Source of the DNA: Microvelia longipes
Taxonomy: Eukaryota; Arthropoda; Insecta; Hemiptera; Veliidae
Direction: 5' to 3'
DNA: 64,000 nucleotides
Assembly: GCA_018340805.1 (NCBI GenBank)
Contig: JACMZG010000008.1
Span: 57,751,962-57,815,961 of the forward strand
Shown: in pieces, positions 37,450 to 48,591 of the stretch
How positions within the stretch are numbered: position 1 is the first letter of the stretch
Layout: each line of letters starts with the position of its first letter
Translations under genes and position numbers: made by a program
The notes under the pieces: generated by a model
Databases searched by the model: none
What the model was told of the DNA's origin: nothing
Seen by the model: the letters and a program-made list of their open reading frames with translations, nothing else

Positions 37450-37517
37450 GCTTCTTGTGTCGATGCCGCGTAGCAGTCGAGACGCAAAGCTCCGAGACCG
37501 CGGATCGGCCAAGAAGC
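37450..37517. repeat. GC-rich imperfect hairpin
   Basis: GCTTCTTG..CGAT.CCGCG on the left pairs with CCGCGGATCGGCCAAGAAGC on the right, around a loop of about 27 bases. The block, about 37430-37517, is strikingly GC-rich for this intron. The origin is unknown: an element terminus, an insertion from elsewhere, or a structured RNA. Confidence 0.6.
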
Positions 37518-37529
37518 TTATTCTTTATT

Positions 37530-38590
37530 TATCTCCCTGAAAATTAAAGAAAAGACTATTTCGCGGCGAAAAATGTTAAGACTCAAGGAAGTTAATGATG
37601 TCACAAAAACCGGCTTTCAATAGAATCCTTGATGAGTTTGAACCAAGTTTGATTCAAAAATATTAATACGTTCAAAGATTAAACGTAGACAAGATTTGTA
37701 TAGTTTTCTGGGACCTTTGAAACGGATTTCTTTCATATTCCCAAACTTTGTGCGCGTTATAAGTGCCATTCTATTAGCGATTTTTGCTTAAGGGAATTCG
37801 CTGAAAAAAATTACTTGTTTGTATTTTTATGAATTAGATCCATCCAAATGTGATATAAGAAATTATAATTACATACTTAAAAAAATAAATTAAGGATTGT
37901 ATGCTAATATTTGAAATATATCAATGTTTTTATAATTTTTAATCAAGTTTCGTGACGCATTATATAATGAGGTGGATTAACAAAAATATTATTTAAACTT
38001 CAAAATAGCTGTTGTAAATTTTTATACTATTTAAATAATAAATTATACAATTTGGAAGTAAATTTGCATTATAAAACTTTTCCACTGGTATAATTGACTC
38101 ATTGTCTATTCAAGTCTTTTTATTTTATCTTTTTTTATTCTATTGTTCTCAATTTTATTGTCTTCTTTAAGTCACTTATAAAATGTCCAGACATTTTTAG
38201 AATTTTTGGGCGTGTGGCTCTTTTATTGCGGTTAGGTTGAAATACATTTTATTTATTATTTTTTTCTTGTGCTGAATTAATATTATTTGTTTTTTTCAAT
38301 ACCATAATATGACAGTAATATAACATTGATGAATATGGAAACAACAACGATATAAAATTATCAGCCATGATACTCGTCTGATATAACAATTTTCTTTCTT
38401 CAACAAAGTGTTCACTAAAGAGTGTTCTTGAAGCTACTTTTCTTTAACTGATGGCTGATTTGATTTTTTATTTTAACTTTTTAAAAATGCAATCTATCTT
38501 AAGGTGCTTCTATTAGCTTTTTTTCCAAATACAGTCTTAGAAATTTTTTGGAACCTGTTTATGTCTGCCTATTAAAAAATTTCACTCTTC
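37530..38590. other. AT-rich intronic DNA, nothing recognised
   Basis: No supported feature. Confidence 0.5.
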
Positions 38591-38596
38591 AAATCG

Positions 38597-39160
38597 GTTT
38601 TGCTACACTTATCCTCCCTACTTCGGACTCGCTTTATTCGTCGTCAGGTAGTAAATACATTCGATCTTTTTCTAGCGGTCACCCATCTAGGCCCTGACTT
38701 TGCTCGATGCTGTTTAACTTTTATGATCTTACAAAAACCGTGGATAAAACAAACTTAGTGTACTTATTTATTACTCTTGCACCGAATTTCAACTCAATTG
38801 ACTTATTCTCTGATTTTTTTAAAACTTTTAAAAAAGTTATTCGATAAAAATTCAATTAATGCTAATAATGAGATGAAACTTGGCCCATAAGTTGGTCTTA
38901 CAGATACCTAAATGCGTGCTAAATCTCCAACCGATCAAAATAGTTTTCCGCGTTTTATGAATTTTCGAAATTTCATTTGAATTTGGAAAATTTATTTCAA
39001 GGCATTTTTACTGGTAAATGACGTCATAAAAAATAGGTTCTGGATAGCACAACTAGATCTGAAGACTGATTTTAGCATAAATACGCTGGAAGCTACGATG
39101 ATAACACAGACACACAAACACACACACATAACTTTGTGAAAACCACTTAAGAGGTCTTAA
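38597..39160 (-). mobile_element. 5S-composite repeat, copy B
   Basis: On the minus strand, in order: GTTTTAAGACCTCTTAAGTG, a TGTG-rich stretch, TGTTATCATCGTAGCTTCC, TCAGATCTAGTTGTGCTATCC, TTATGACGTCA, a 5S-like segment (38673-38730: AAGTTAAACAGCATCGAGC ... GATGGGTGACCGCTAG), and GCGAGTCCGAAGTAGGGAGG. The order and spacing match the copies at 55201 and 59686. No open frame. Confidence 0.8.
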
Positions 39161-39169
39161 AACAACTTA

Positions 39170-39740
39170 TATGATTAACATAAAGATTGTTAATGCGAAA
39201 TACAAACCCTTTACTTCCTTCATAAGATAGTGTCTTCCTAAAGTCAAAAATAAAAGTATTGAGTTGTTTGTTGCTCGAGTATGATTTGATTATATTGCTA
39301 TGCATTGTCAATAGTTGTAACTCGCTTGGAAAAACCAAAAATTATTTTAATTCCATTATTATTTTTGAAGTTAAATTTTGTTATCTTGTAGATGTTACAA
39401 CTTAATTCTGAGCTATGATAATACCAACTTATAAAATAAATATATAACTTACTCAACATTGTTTGTTGTCAAAAATTACTGATATCTTATTATGAAACCG
39501 AATTTGATAAAATTTAATTCATTTTTTAATCAAGTTTATTCAACTTATTTCAGACCAAATGCTTATAAATATGTGCCTCACTTGCTTTTTAAGTTATTAT
39601 TTAGTTGTTACTGTATTTTGTTTATTAGAAGCTATAGAAAGAAAATTACCACCTATACATATATTTTAAGAAAATTTATTTGTCTTAGTTGTTTTGTTTT
39701 CCTTCAGCAGTGGCTCAAAACAATTTAGGTTTATTGTGAG
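39170..39740. other. AT-rich intronic DNA, nothing recognised
   Basis: A 78-codon frame at 39492-39728 is Phe/Tyr/Lys-rich and probably chance. Confidence 0.45.
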
Positions 39741-39746
39741 TCTCGC

Positions 39747-40192
39747 TTTTTTATTATAAATGTACAATGTTGGCTTATATTATAGTATAGGAAAGTAAAA
39801 TATATTTTTATTATAAATGTGTTGCTTATATTATAGTATAGGAAAGTAAAATATATTTTATTATAAATGTGCAATGTTTGCTATAATTGCAATGTTTGCA
39901 GTATAAAAGTAAATATATTTTTATTATAAATGTGCAATGTTTGCTTATATTAAAGTATAGGAAAGTAAAATATATTTTTATTATAAATGTGCAATGTTTG
40001 CTTATATTATAGTATAGGAAAGTAAAATATATTTTTATTATAAATGTGCAATGTTTGCTTATATTATAGTATAGGAAAGTAAAATATATTTTTATTATAA
40101 ATGTACAATGTTTGCTTATATTACAGTATAGGAAAGTAAAATATATTTTTATTATAAATATACAATGTTTGGTTATATTATATTATAGGAAA
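39747..40192. repeat. 57-bp tandem repeat, about 8 copies
   Basis: The unit is TTTTTATTATAAATGTGCAA, TGTTTGCTTATATTATAGTA, TAGGAAAGTAAAATATA. The third copy is rearranged (duplicated GCAATGTTTGC). The array ends about 88 bp before the exon at 40281, within reach of its branch point and polypyrimidine region. Confidence 0.93.
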
Positions 40193-40280
40193 GCTATAGC
40201 TGTTTGCAAAAGCTATACCGGTCAAATAGTTCACTGATTATATCGCAATCATTCATGAGACAATATTTTTTTTGTTACAG

Positions 40281-40489
40281 CTTCTGATTTGGATTCTATT
40301 AAAGCACTATTCAATGAGAAAGAAAAAGAGTTGACAATGGCTGTAGCTAAGGTAGAAGAATTAACTCGACAGCTGGAAGAAGTTCGTAGAGGCAAGGGAA
40401 TTACTCTCCAGGGAGGACTACCTGGTCCTCCCATGGGACCACCATCTCAACTAAACCTGGAACTAGACAGGTTACGACGAGAACTCATG
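40281..40489 (+). CDS. ASPP: ASPP-family protein, second coiled-coil exon (partial gene)
   Basis: Continues the exon at 113-377. CT at its start completes the split Thr codon, then 69 codons follow. SDLDSIKALFNEKEKEL and AVAKVEELTRQLEEV match the vertebrate ASPP2 segment around NNLFQQKQREL and AVSKVEELTRQLE (recalled family sequence). LELDRLRREL matches AELDRLYKEL. Between these two blocks lies a Gly/Pro-rich stretch (GGLPGPPMGPP) that must break the helix. The acceptor is TTTGTTACAG and the donor GTAAGT at 40490. The exon ends in phase 0 after Met. The C-terminal exons (Pro-rich, ankyrin, SH3) are not in the window. The role, binding PP1 and p53-family partners to control apoptosis and epithelial junctions, is inferred from the family. 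Confidence 0.93.
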
Positions 40490-40915
40490 GTAAGTACTTC
40501 CTTTAAACTCTTATATCATAGAAGTATTTATGACAAAATCAACTACTGTACTGAAAATACATGCTTTTAACATCATAAACCCTTCAGAGTAACCATAAAT
40601 TCAAATATTTCCTCCGGTAAGAACACACCTTTTATTCATAATATGTTCAATTCTACAGGCAAATATAATAAATAATCAGAATGAATTCTTTGACTGATCT
40701 TATATTGATAATAAGATATATCAAAGTTTTTTTTTTGATATATCTTATTAAAACAGTAAAAAGTTGTAAATTATTTAATATGGCATATTTAATTTATATA
40801 ATAATAATATGCCTCATAGTAATTTGTTCAGTTATTTTACAGGATGATCCAAAAGTCCCATCCGCCCTCTGAAATTGTAAACCGATAGACATAAATTAAT
40901 GAAATTTATGTTACT

Positions 40916-41339
40916 TTTTTGTGTAAAGGGAACTTCTTTTCGGTGGCGTAGTTCAGTGTCCCATTTATAAATGGGACACTGAACTACGCTTACCTGAACT
41001 TTTTTAATTCTAGGGATGAATACATGACATTTTGCCCCTTGCCTGTTTTTGTCTTAAACCGCGAAATAATAGGCCTAAGTGTGAACATTAAAGCTTAGAT
41101 ATTGAAATGAAAAAGAATTTTCTTAAAGTAAAAATGCCTTATTTTTGGCTTAAGAACACAAATCAACACCACAAATGCAAGGGAAAAAATGTCTTGTATT
41201 CCCTTAAAACTTAATAAATACCAAATAAAAATAAGTATACCTTTAAATTTTTTTTTTTAATTTATACGCAAAAGCCAGTGTTGTTAAATGGGGACACCCG
41301 AAGTTAAATACGCCACAAAAAAGTTTATTTACACAAAAA
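40916..41339. mobile_element. 424-bp inverted-repeat element, family 3
   Basis: The left end, TTTTTGTGTAAAGGGAACTT then GGTGGCGTAGTTCAGTGTCC, is matched inversely by the right end, TAAATGGGGACACCCGAAGT then ACGCCACAAAAAAGTTTATT. The imperfect terminal repeats are about 48 bp. The left end carries a second inverted copy of itself, making a 44-bp palindrome. The interior is not coding. Confidence 0.7.
40946..40989. repeat. Perfect 44-bp palindrome
   Basis: GCGTAGTTCAGTGTCCCATT followed by TA, then the exact complement. It sits in the left terminus of the surrounding element, 456 bp downstream of the exon donor. Confidence 0.95.
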
Positions 41340-41344
41340 GGACT

Positions 41345-42895
41345 CCAGATTCATTAAATTATTTTAGCGGTTCAAAATTAAAGGGGAGGGCTATTGGTCC
41401 ACCTATACAATTGCATTATGTTAGTTATAGAGTCAATAAAGGATATTCTAACTATAATACAAAAGTTTATGAACTAAACTGCTATTTGTTTTTTAAAACT
41501 TATTAACTAATTTAAACCTGGCAAATATTATTATAAATTTAAATTTTCTGAATATAAAATATTTAGGACATTCCATTTGCAAGGGGAAATGAGTTTGTTG
41601 TAGTTTGCATTTGACACGGACCTCTTTAATACCTTTCCTTCCTTCTATGATTATACATTATTCTTTATTCAGTTTTTCTAATGAATTTATTACAACATTT
41701 ATAATTATTTATAATTATTTTTTAGTGTTTATCATCAATAGTATTTTCTAGTTGTACTTCGATTCAAGTTTTAATTAAAATTTGTCTCTTATAACATTTA
41801 CGAACTGAAATAGTTGTTTTACATCCTAAAAATCATTCGAAGAGTTGACATTGTTAGAGTGACTCCCGTCCTGTTTTGTCTCTTTGCCAAATCATTTAGT
41901 ACTAATATTTCGTAATATGCATACAGATTACTTTAAAGAGTCAAGGTTAAGAGAGGTATGAATTCATAGAACAACATAGTTGTATTAGATATAGTGCTAC
42001 TAATAGCTTTTTCTTGTCTTAATAGCTTCTTTAATAAACTATACTTTAATACAAACAAGTACTTTAAAAATATACTTATACAATAAAAAACATACTTATA
42101 AACATAATATGAATGAGTCACTCATCAATCACATCATACACATATGTATATTATATCAAGATATATATATTTATTAGACATTTGATAAGCCAGTAATGTT
42201 TACAGTAGACGTTTCTATGTTTGGTTGTTGATTCTGAAACAGTGGGGTTAATAAGAATGAGTTATGTATTTTGTATTTATTTGTATCAAAACTCATGTAT
42301 TTTAATGTTAACAATTAAATGTATTTAAGAGACATTTTATAACTATTCTTACATGAGGAATAAAATGAAAAGAAAAATTAGAATATATATAATCGATAGA
42401 ATTAGTATATCTTTTAGTATTTAGGCAGTCGGCTTAGTGCTAGCTGATTCACCTGTTGTCTAATGCATAGTAAGCTTCAATCCTTGTGATCCTAATGTGC
42501 CCTAGCAGCCTATCCTCTATTGCCTTGTCCTCCGATGCCCTATCCCGTTCCTCTCTTTAGGGATTTAATGAAAAATAAAAGCCCTACACATTTATCTACT
42601 ATTTTTTTAATAACCTGGAAAGCTTTAGTTAATTCTTTCCTGTCTTTCAAAAAAAATTTTTAATTAAATTGAAAAAGTAAAATTATTAACTGTACATCAA
42701 CTATTATGTGGGTGGGACCTGAGGAGATAAAAGTTAAGGTTTTAGAGCTTTAGTATTTAAAAATTTTTTAAGAAAGTTTTTTTTTGAAAAAAATATTTTT
42801 TTATTTTATTAAGAAAATGCCTGTATGGACTACATAGTTGCCTAGGTTTAATTAAATAATAGTAATCTACATTAAGAAAATAAAAAATTCTCTAG
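41345..42895. other. AT-rich intronic DNA, nothing recognised
   Basis: No supported feature. A moderately GC-richer patch lies at 42430-42560. Confidence 0.5.
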
Positions 42896-42900
42896 TGTAA

Positions 42901-42901
42901 A

Positions 42902-42998
<97 letters not shown>

Positions 42999-43041
42999 AT
43001 ATATTATATATATTATATATATATATATATTATATATATAT
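42901..43041. repeat. Compound (CT)n-(TA)n microsatellite
   Basis: About 80 bp of CT repeats with single-base breaks, then interrupted TA repeats. Confidence 0.95.
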
Positions 43042-43591
43042 CTGTGTGATTGTGTGTCCTATGTTTGTATCACGCATGACTCCCGCTTTGTTTATGCTAG
43101 AGAAGTGAAACAACTTTATTTTTGGTGTAGTTGTGATGCCCCGATTATATTTTTCGGACTACAAAAACCTAATTTGCTGAGTCATAAAAAAAATCGTTTA
43201 CAATCCAAAATTTGACAAATCGAGTTGAAATGTACATGTACATGAAATGTCCTTTGTACATCTATAAATAGTTAATAATTGATAAACAAATTTTCATTTT
43301 ATTGATATTGGTCACAATTTTTAAGTTATTGACTATTACATTTAAGATTTTTTATGGCCTAAAATTTTAATTTTATTTTAGCATTTCAACGTTTGACATA
43401 TTGTCAAACGTGATGGCGTAACGCATAATAAATAAGCACTTGAAATAGCATAGCTATTCAACATTTAGTTTGTGCGTTATTAGCAAAAACATATTGATGC
43501 ATCACTTTAAATTGTATGAAACATTTGTTTACATCTGTCTAAATCATGACGTTTTACCGCATCAAGTTTAAACTTACAATTCATATAATTA

Positions 43592-44397
43592 TAATACGAC
43601 ACACGGCTAAAATCAATTGACAGCCCGCCAAAATCGCTATGCTTTCAACCCTCTTTTTTTAACAAAATAATCCCTTTTTTAACTAACAAAAAAAATTCCC
43701 TACTCTGGCAACACTGTAAGTCAGGTTATGTTTTGAATTTTATTATTTATTTTTATTTGATATCGTATTTTTTTAAAAATTATTTACTTACTTTTTAAGT
43801 AGGAATATTGTTGTATCTTATACATTTATCAACTAAGTGTTGCTTTAAATTTGTTCGGGAAGTATGAATTAAGTGGAGTTAACGTTTTAATTACGTAATG
43901 ACAATGGATCATAATAGTTCTATGATAAAAGTTAGACGATTTAAATAGTCAGCTATAATTACTCTTTTCCAAAACAAATTGATTTTTTTGTGTCAAGTTT
44001 GTATACTTGAAAGCGCATTGTTTCATATTATAAAAATAATATGACACAATATGCATTCATGACTTGAAAAAGTCAAGAATGTCCATGCGTCAATGTTCAT
44101 GCGTCAAATATAGGCACTCAGATCATATTACAACGCAATAATTGGATGAATTGAACAGATTGGAATGAAACGAAACGAATCAATATGCACAATGAAGGAA
44201 ATAAAAGCGACGCGAGGTTACAAATATTTAACACCAGTGTTGCCTTTTTATGATTTTATTTACAAAAAAGGTATTTTTTATACCGAGGTTGGCATGAGGT
44301 GGAGGGGGAAGGAGCGGGGTCGGTTTGAACCAATAGAATTCTTTCCCTCACAGATTTTTGGCGCGCTGTCAATTGATTTTAGCCTTGTGTCGTATTA
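43592..44397. mobile_element. 806-bp TA-flanked DNA transposon, non-autonomous
   Basis: The terminal inverted repeats are TAATACGACACACGGCTAAA, ATCAATTGACAGC(C/G)CGCC on the left and the complement on the right, about 45 bp with few mismatches. TA lies on both sides (43590-43591, 44398-44399). A second, weaker match (GGCAACACTG) lies inside each end. The longest internal frame (44165-44404) runs into the terminus and is not a recognisable transposase. Tc1/mariner-type mobilisation is inferred from the TA. Confidence 0.8.
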
Positions 44398-44420
44398 TAA
44401 TTGATGATATAAAGAGGTTA

Positions 44421-44454
44421 TATTGTCATAAAGAAATAGTTCTTTATGACAATA
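44421..44454. repeat. 15-bp perfect hairpin
   Basis: TATTGTCATAAAGAA, an ATAG loop and TTCTTTATGACAATA. It lies just outside the 806-bp transposon. Confidence 0.85.
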
Positions 44455-44528
44455 ATATCCCAACAAAACCATATGCGTGTAAAAAAAAAGCCAATTGTAG
44501 CGTAAAAAGTTGTGAGATCATTGAATAA

Positions 44529-44692
44529 GCCGTAGGTTCCCAATAATGCTTTGAAATATATGTGGTCTTGGCGGTTTCACTTTGTGACTTGGCTATTACG
44601 CAATAGGCTAAATAGGCTCTATACAAGATGTTTAGTACCAGTGAAACCACCAAGACCTCCTATATTTACAAGCATTATAGGGAACCTACGAC
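44529..44692. mobile_element. 164-bp foldback MITE with TAA target duplication
   Basis: GCCGTAGGTTCCCAATAATG ... TGGTCTTGGCGGTTTCACT is repeated inversely as AGTGAAACCACCAAGACC ... GGGAACCTACGAC. Arms are about 54 bp. TAA flanks both ends (44526-44528, 44693-44695), which fits the TWA duplication of PIF/Harbinger elements. Non-coding. Confidence 0.8.
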
Positions 44693-44722
44693 TAACACCC
44701 TTGACTTTTGATAAACATCTTA

Positions 44723-44797
44723 TTCTGAGGTCGAGCGAAGCTTTTTATAATAATGGCATTCTGAAGACGAGCGAAGCGAGTCCGACTTTGTGATAAA
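44723..44797 (+). mobile_element. 5S-composite repeat, short 3' fragment
   Basis: CTGAGGTCGAGCGAAGC and, again, CTGAAGACGAGCGAAGCGAG then TCCGACTT match the 3' block of the composite repeat (GAGGACGAGCGAAGCGAGTC). The 5S-like part is absent. Confidence 0.65.
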
Positions 44798-44809
44798 AAG
44801 TATAGAAAT

Positions 44810-45550
44810 ACCCTGTACACAGATTCTTTTCGTATTTGATCTATAAATTGTAGGGTTGTTTTTTTTTGACAATGTGTAATTTAATCTCTTTGATAAAATT
44901 CTATTCAAGTAAACGTCAGGTCATATTTAGTTAAGTCTAATGTTTAGCCTTGCCATGTGTATGTTGTCGTGTGCTAAGGCTTCTTACAGTCTCCAATTTC
45001 TCTTTACATTACATAGTAGTCCAGTTAGCAGCTAACTCGTAAAAGCCTTCTAGCTCAGGTTTCTTCTCTAACACATTGTATTGGACCTCTTGATCTTTTT
45101 TTACTTGTACTTAACCAAACACAATAAAATGAAAAGAGTTAGTGAATTCCCGTATGGTTCTAGTTTTATGAGTCAAGTTTCAAACCATAAGCATTCCAGA
45201 ATATACATTTGGTTCTCTCATTCACTATTACGGTATGCTAATAAAATCCGCGTCCCTGTCTATATATCCTTAAGATCTGACTCAGGCTCTTTTCTTCCTT
45301 TCTTTCCAAGCAATAAAAGAATTCCTTTCAAAATAAGGAATAATAAAAAAAGATCCTTTATACTTTTTTTTACCACAGATCGCTCATAAAACTCACCTTA
45401 TGCAAACAATGTGCTTTTGATTTGTTAAATCAATTATAAATCAACTTTAATAACAATCACTCTATGAAACTTTTATCTTAATAAAATTTTTAATTCACAA
45501 GATTTTTGCTAAACTTCAGCAAAAATCTTATCATCTAAACTCTTTGTTGT
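44810..45550. other. AT-rich intronic DNA with one hairpin
   Basis: A perfect 12-bp hairpin lies at 45499-45529 (AAGATTTTTGCT, 7-base loop, AGCAAAAATCTT). The 102-codon frame at 45081-45389 has no recognisable motif. Confidence 0.5.
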
Positions 45551-45561
45551 ATATTATTATA

Positions 45562-45872
45562 GAGATATAAATACTAGAGGGGTCCTATAGGTTAAATTGT
45601 GAAACATCGAAAAAGTAACCTGACCACCTTCGATTATAAATACAATCAAATAATCAGTACAAAATCACAATAAATTATATAGGAGAATGTTAAAATACAA
45701 ATCAAAACTCAAACAATGTGCGGGAAGCCAAAATTGATTTATTATAACCTTAAATCATTCTTGAAGGAGGTTTCAATGAATAAAGTTACACAGATACCCT
45801 GAGAGCCCCATAAAGATGTTTCAGGCCACTTAATGTATTGAGATAGGCTATGCTCCCTCTAGTATATATCTC
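45562..45872 (+). mobile_element. TA-flanked MITE, family 1, copy 3 (311 bp)
   Basis: Ends are GAGATATAAATACTAGAGGG and CCCTCTAGTATATATCTC, each bounded by TA. The interior, CTGACCACCTTCGATTATAA, ATTGATTTATTATAACCTTA, CCCTGAGAGCCCCATAAAGA, matches the copy at 53856 along its whole length. No coding capacity. Confidence 0.9.
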
Positions 45873-45879
45873 TATGTAT

Positions 45880-48545
45880 ATTATGATATAGGTTTTGTTT
45901 TATCTTGAACTTAAATAATAAGTAAAACAGTTATTATACTAGACTGTTATAATAGTATAGTTTGTGGGTATATTATTATAAACATATTATATTATACAGG
46001 TATATGTAACTCTTACAAGCTATGACCGTTGTATTAAATGACTAGTATGCGGTTCTAGAGCCACTTCTTGTCAGTTCGCTGTTATTATTTCGTTCACCGT
46101 TATAATCGTATTCTAAAAACAAATTATGTTCGTTTCACGTCACATTTGTTAGAACTTTTAGCATTTCTTTAATAATTCTATTACTAGTTTATCTAGGTTT
46201 TTTTGTCTGTTTCTGTTATTTTAACGTATTATTTGAATTCCGTTTTAAATACTTCTTTTTAAATACCGTATCAAGTTTTTCAAGTTCCAAAGTTATAAAA
46301 AAAACCTGTTCATAACTTATATCTTTCTTCAGCATTCCTAAACGAAATAAAATAAATATAATTTTTCAGTAATCAATTAAGTTTATATAACTTTTTTTTG
46401 TGATATTTGTTGTCTGACAATAAACGAGATTAAGTGAGATTCTCATGTATGATTTTCCCTAATCCGTGTTACATAAGCGATATTTTCTTTGAAAAAAAAA
46501 ATGGTAACACTCTTCCATAATTGAATATCGTACATAGAAATCTTATACTTACACTCATAAAAATCTTATAATAATATAACTACTATTCATGAGTTGCTTT
46601 CTTAAATATAATTAAGTACCTTAAAATAAATTTTAGCTAAACCCGTTTTATTGATTTCATTTACTTTTGAGTACTGCTATGCAAATAACTAGCCTTTAAG
46701 TTTAAGCGAATTTTTAATGAAACGAGCTGTATTGCAGGAGTTGTTCCTAGGAGTGTGTAAAAAATACGTTTATATATATATATATATATTATATATATAG
46801 TAGGAAGTTTCGATTGTCTTTAAAAAGTGAAAATTTTATTTAAACATTAAATATAATACGTCATATTATCAACTTTAAAGAAACGGACATTAACATAACA
46901 CTTGAGTATAATGAATGACACTGGAGCTTGTGAAACTAAGTCTTAAATAGAATTATTAAGTGCTAACACATGCACTTTATGCAAGTGCTAGCAAGTACGC
47001 TTATTAATGCTGTCATTGCAATTTAAGAGATCATAACAAGCTCCCTCATGTTGTAGACCCCAGAAAGAAAGGTGGATTATATGAAATTTAATAAACTAAA
47101 ATATTGAAGCAATGGAATTTTGAGTTTGTTTATTTGGGAATCTTCCTGATATTAATTTAATTTTCATACTTTCCTCTGACATAATTGCATTTCTAGAAGC
47201 AAACTCGATCTGATCAAGTGGTCTCATCACTCTGCCGATTCAAGAGTTTTTTCCTAGGTATTTAAATGGAAACTTGTTTTAAGTGAAATTTGTTAAGGAG
47301 AGGCAAGTTTTACAAGAGGCATCTTCGCCTAGAGTAGGAGGTGAAAAACTAAGTTAATTTGAAAAAGAGGGGCGATTTCCAATTAAAACGGCTATTAGTC
47401 CAAAGAAAACACTAAAGAAATAGTATAGAGAGAAGGAAAGAGGGAGAGAACCCTTGAATTTTCGCTACCAAACTCAATATGGTCACGGCCGATAAGAAAA
47501 AGGGCCCATAGAAGAGAAAATTGAACAACCACCAAGCCTGGGTTCTAAAGGGAAATTAAGCAACTTCAACTAGATTAAAATAAAAAGATAAAATCATGGG
47601 AAAAAATAAAGGCGAAGCCACCAGTAACAAATTGTTCTGGACAAAATCAATATTTCTTTTCAAAGAATCACTATAAAATTGAAAAACAAAAAACTTAAAA
47701 CCAATATTTGCTAATCGTACGAAAACCAATCTAGTCTAAAATACAATAGCACGGTTCAATTTTTTTCCTTTTATTTTATATTTATTTATTTTGTGAAATA
47801 AACTCAAATAAAATTGGGTTTCTCCCTCTATGTACACATTTAATTTTTAAAATAAATAAATATAAAAAGATTCCAGTTGTATTAGTGCTCACAGGTAACA
47901 GATGAGTGGAAAATGTTAAACAATAGTTAAGTTTAATCCCAAAACTTACTTAGACGTGTTGATGATGAATAACTTTACGATAAGTTAACACAAACTTCAC
48001 AGAATCAATAGCTAGGAAGCCATATTAATATGAGCTTGTTTGCTGTAAATAAATTAATTCTTAAAGTTAAAAGATATTAAAAAATAGTAAGTTTAAACAT
48101 GAAGTGTTATAAAGAAGCCAAAACAAATAATAAAAGATTAATAATAAAAATAAACTAAGGTTTACTTTAAAGTAAAATGTATCTGCAAAATAGATATTAC
48201 ATCTAAAAAACCATTTCAACCATATTATTAAAAATATAAACGATAAAATGATAAGATTAAATTAACTTATGTATGGAGGTTAGACGTGTAGTGTACTTTT
48301 CTTATAAACTCGTCAACAAAATTAAATGAAAATCCTTCAAATGAAAAATTAAGTCCTACCAGAGGAAAAACTAACGATTTTGGGAAAAATCCAACATGAC
48401 GCTCTTTTTAAATTTTCAGTGAAAAAAGTTTTGCCCTTAATTATTTCTAGGGATAGTTTGAAGTTTACTGAATCTAACAAAACTTTAACCATACCTTTAG
48501 CTTTTTTCCCTGGTGAAAATTAATTCACAAGCACTTAGACCTCTT
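45880..48545. other. AT-rich intronic DNA, minor features
   Basis: A short (TA)n lies at 46769-46798. A purine-rich stretch lies at 47280-47590. No coding frame or paired termini were recognised. Confidence 0.5.
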
Positions 48546-48552
48546 ATGTAAG

Positions 48553-48591
48553 TCCATTGGACCGGTCCATGGACGGACGGTCCACAATGGA
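48553..48591. repeat. GC-rich near-palindrome
   Basis: CCATTGGACCGGTCCATGG followed by ACGGACGGTCCACAATGG. GGTCCA-type motifs occur in both orientations, so several stem-loops are possible. Confidence 0.65.

Noticed and set aside
40681..40872. Frame ending ...LQDDPKVPSAL as a third ASPP exon
   Set aside because: It is hydrophobic Ile/Leu-rich, unlike a coiled coil, stops without a donor and sits in AT-rich DNA. The short acceptor-like TTTTACAG is probably chance.
44551..44793. 80-codon open frame
   Set aside because: It spans the foldback MITE and the adjacent 5S-composite fragment, so it is a by-product of repeats.
47280..47590. Purine-rich stretch as a retroelement polypurine tract or coding exon
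   Set aside because: No paired long terminal repeats, primer-binding site or open frame was found nearby.
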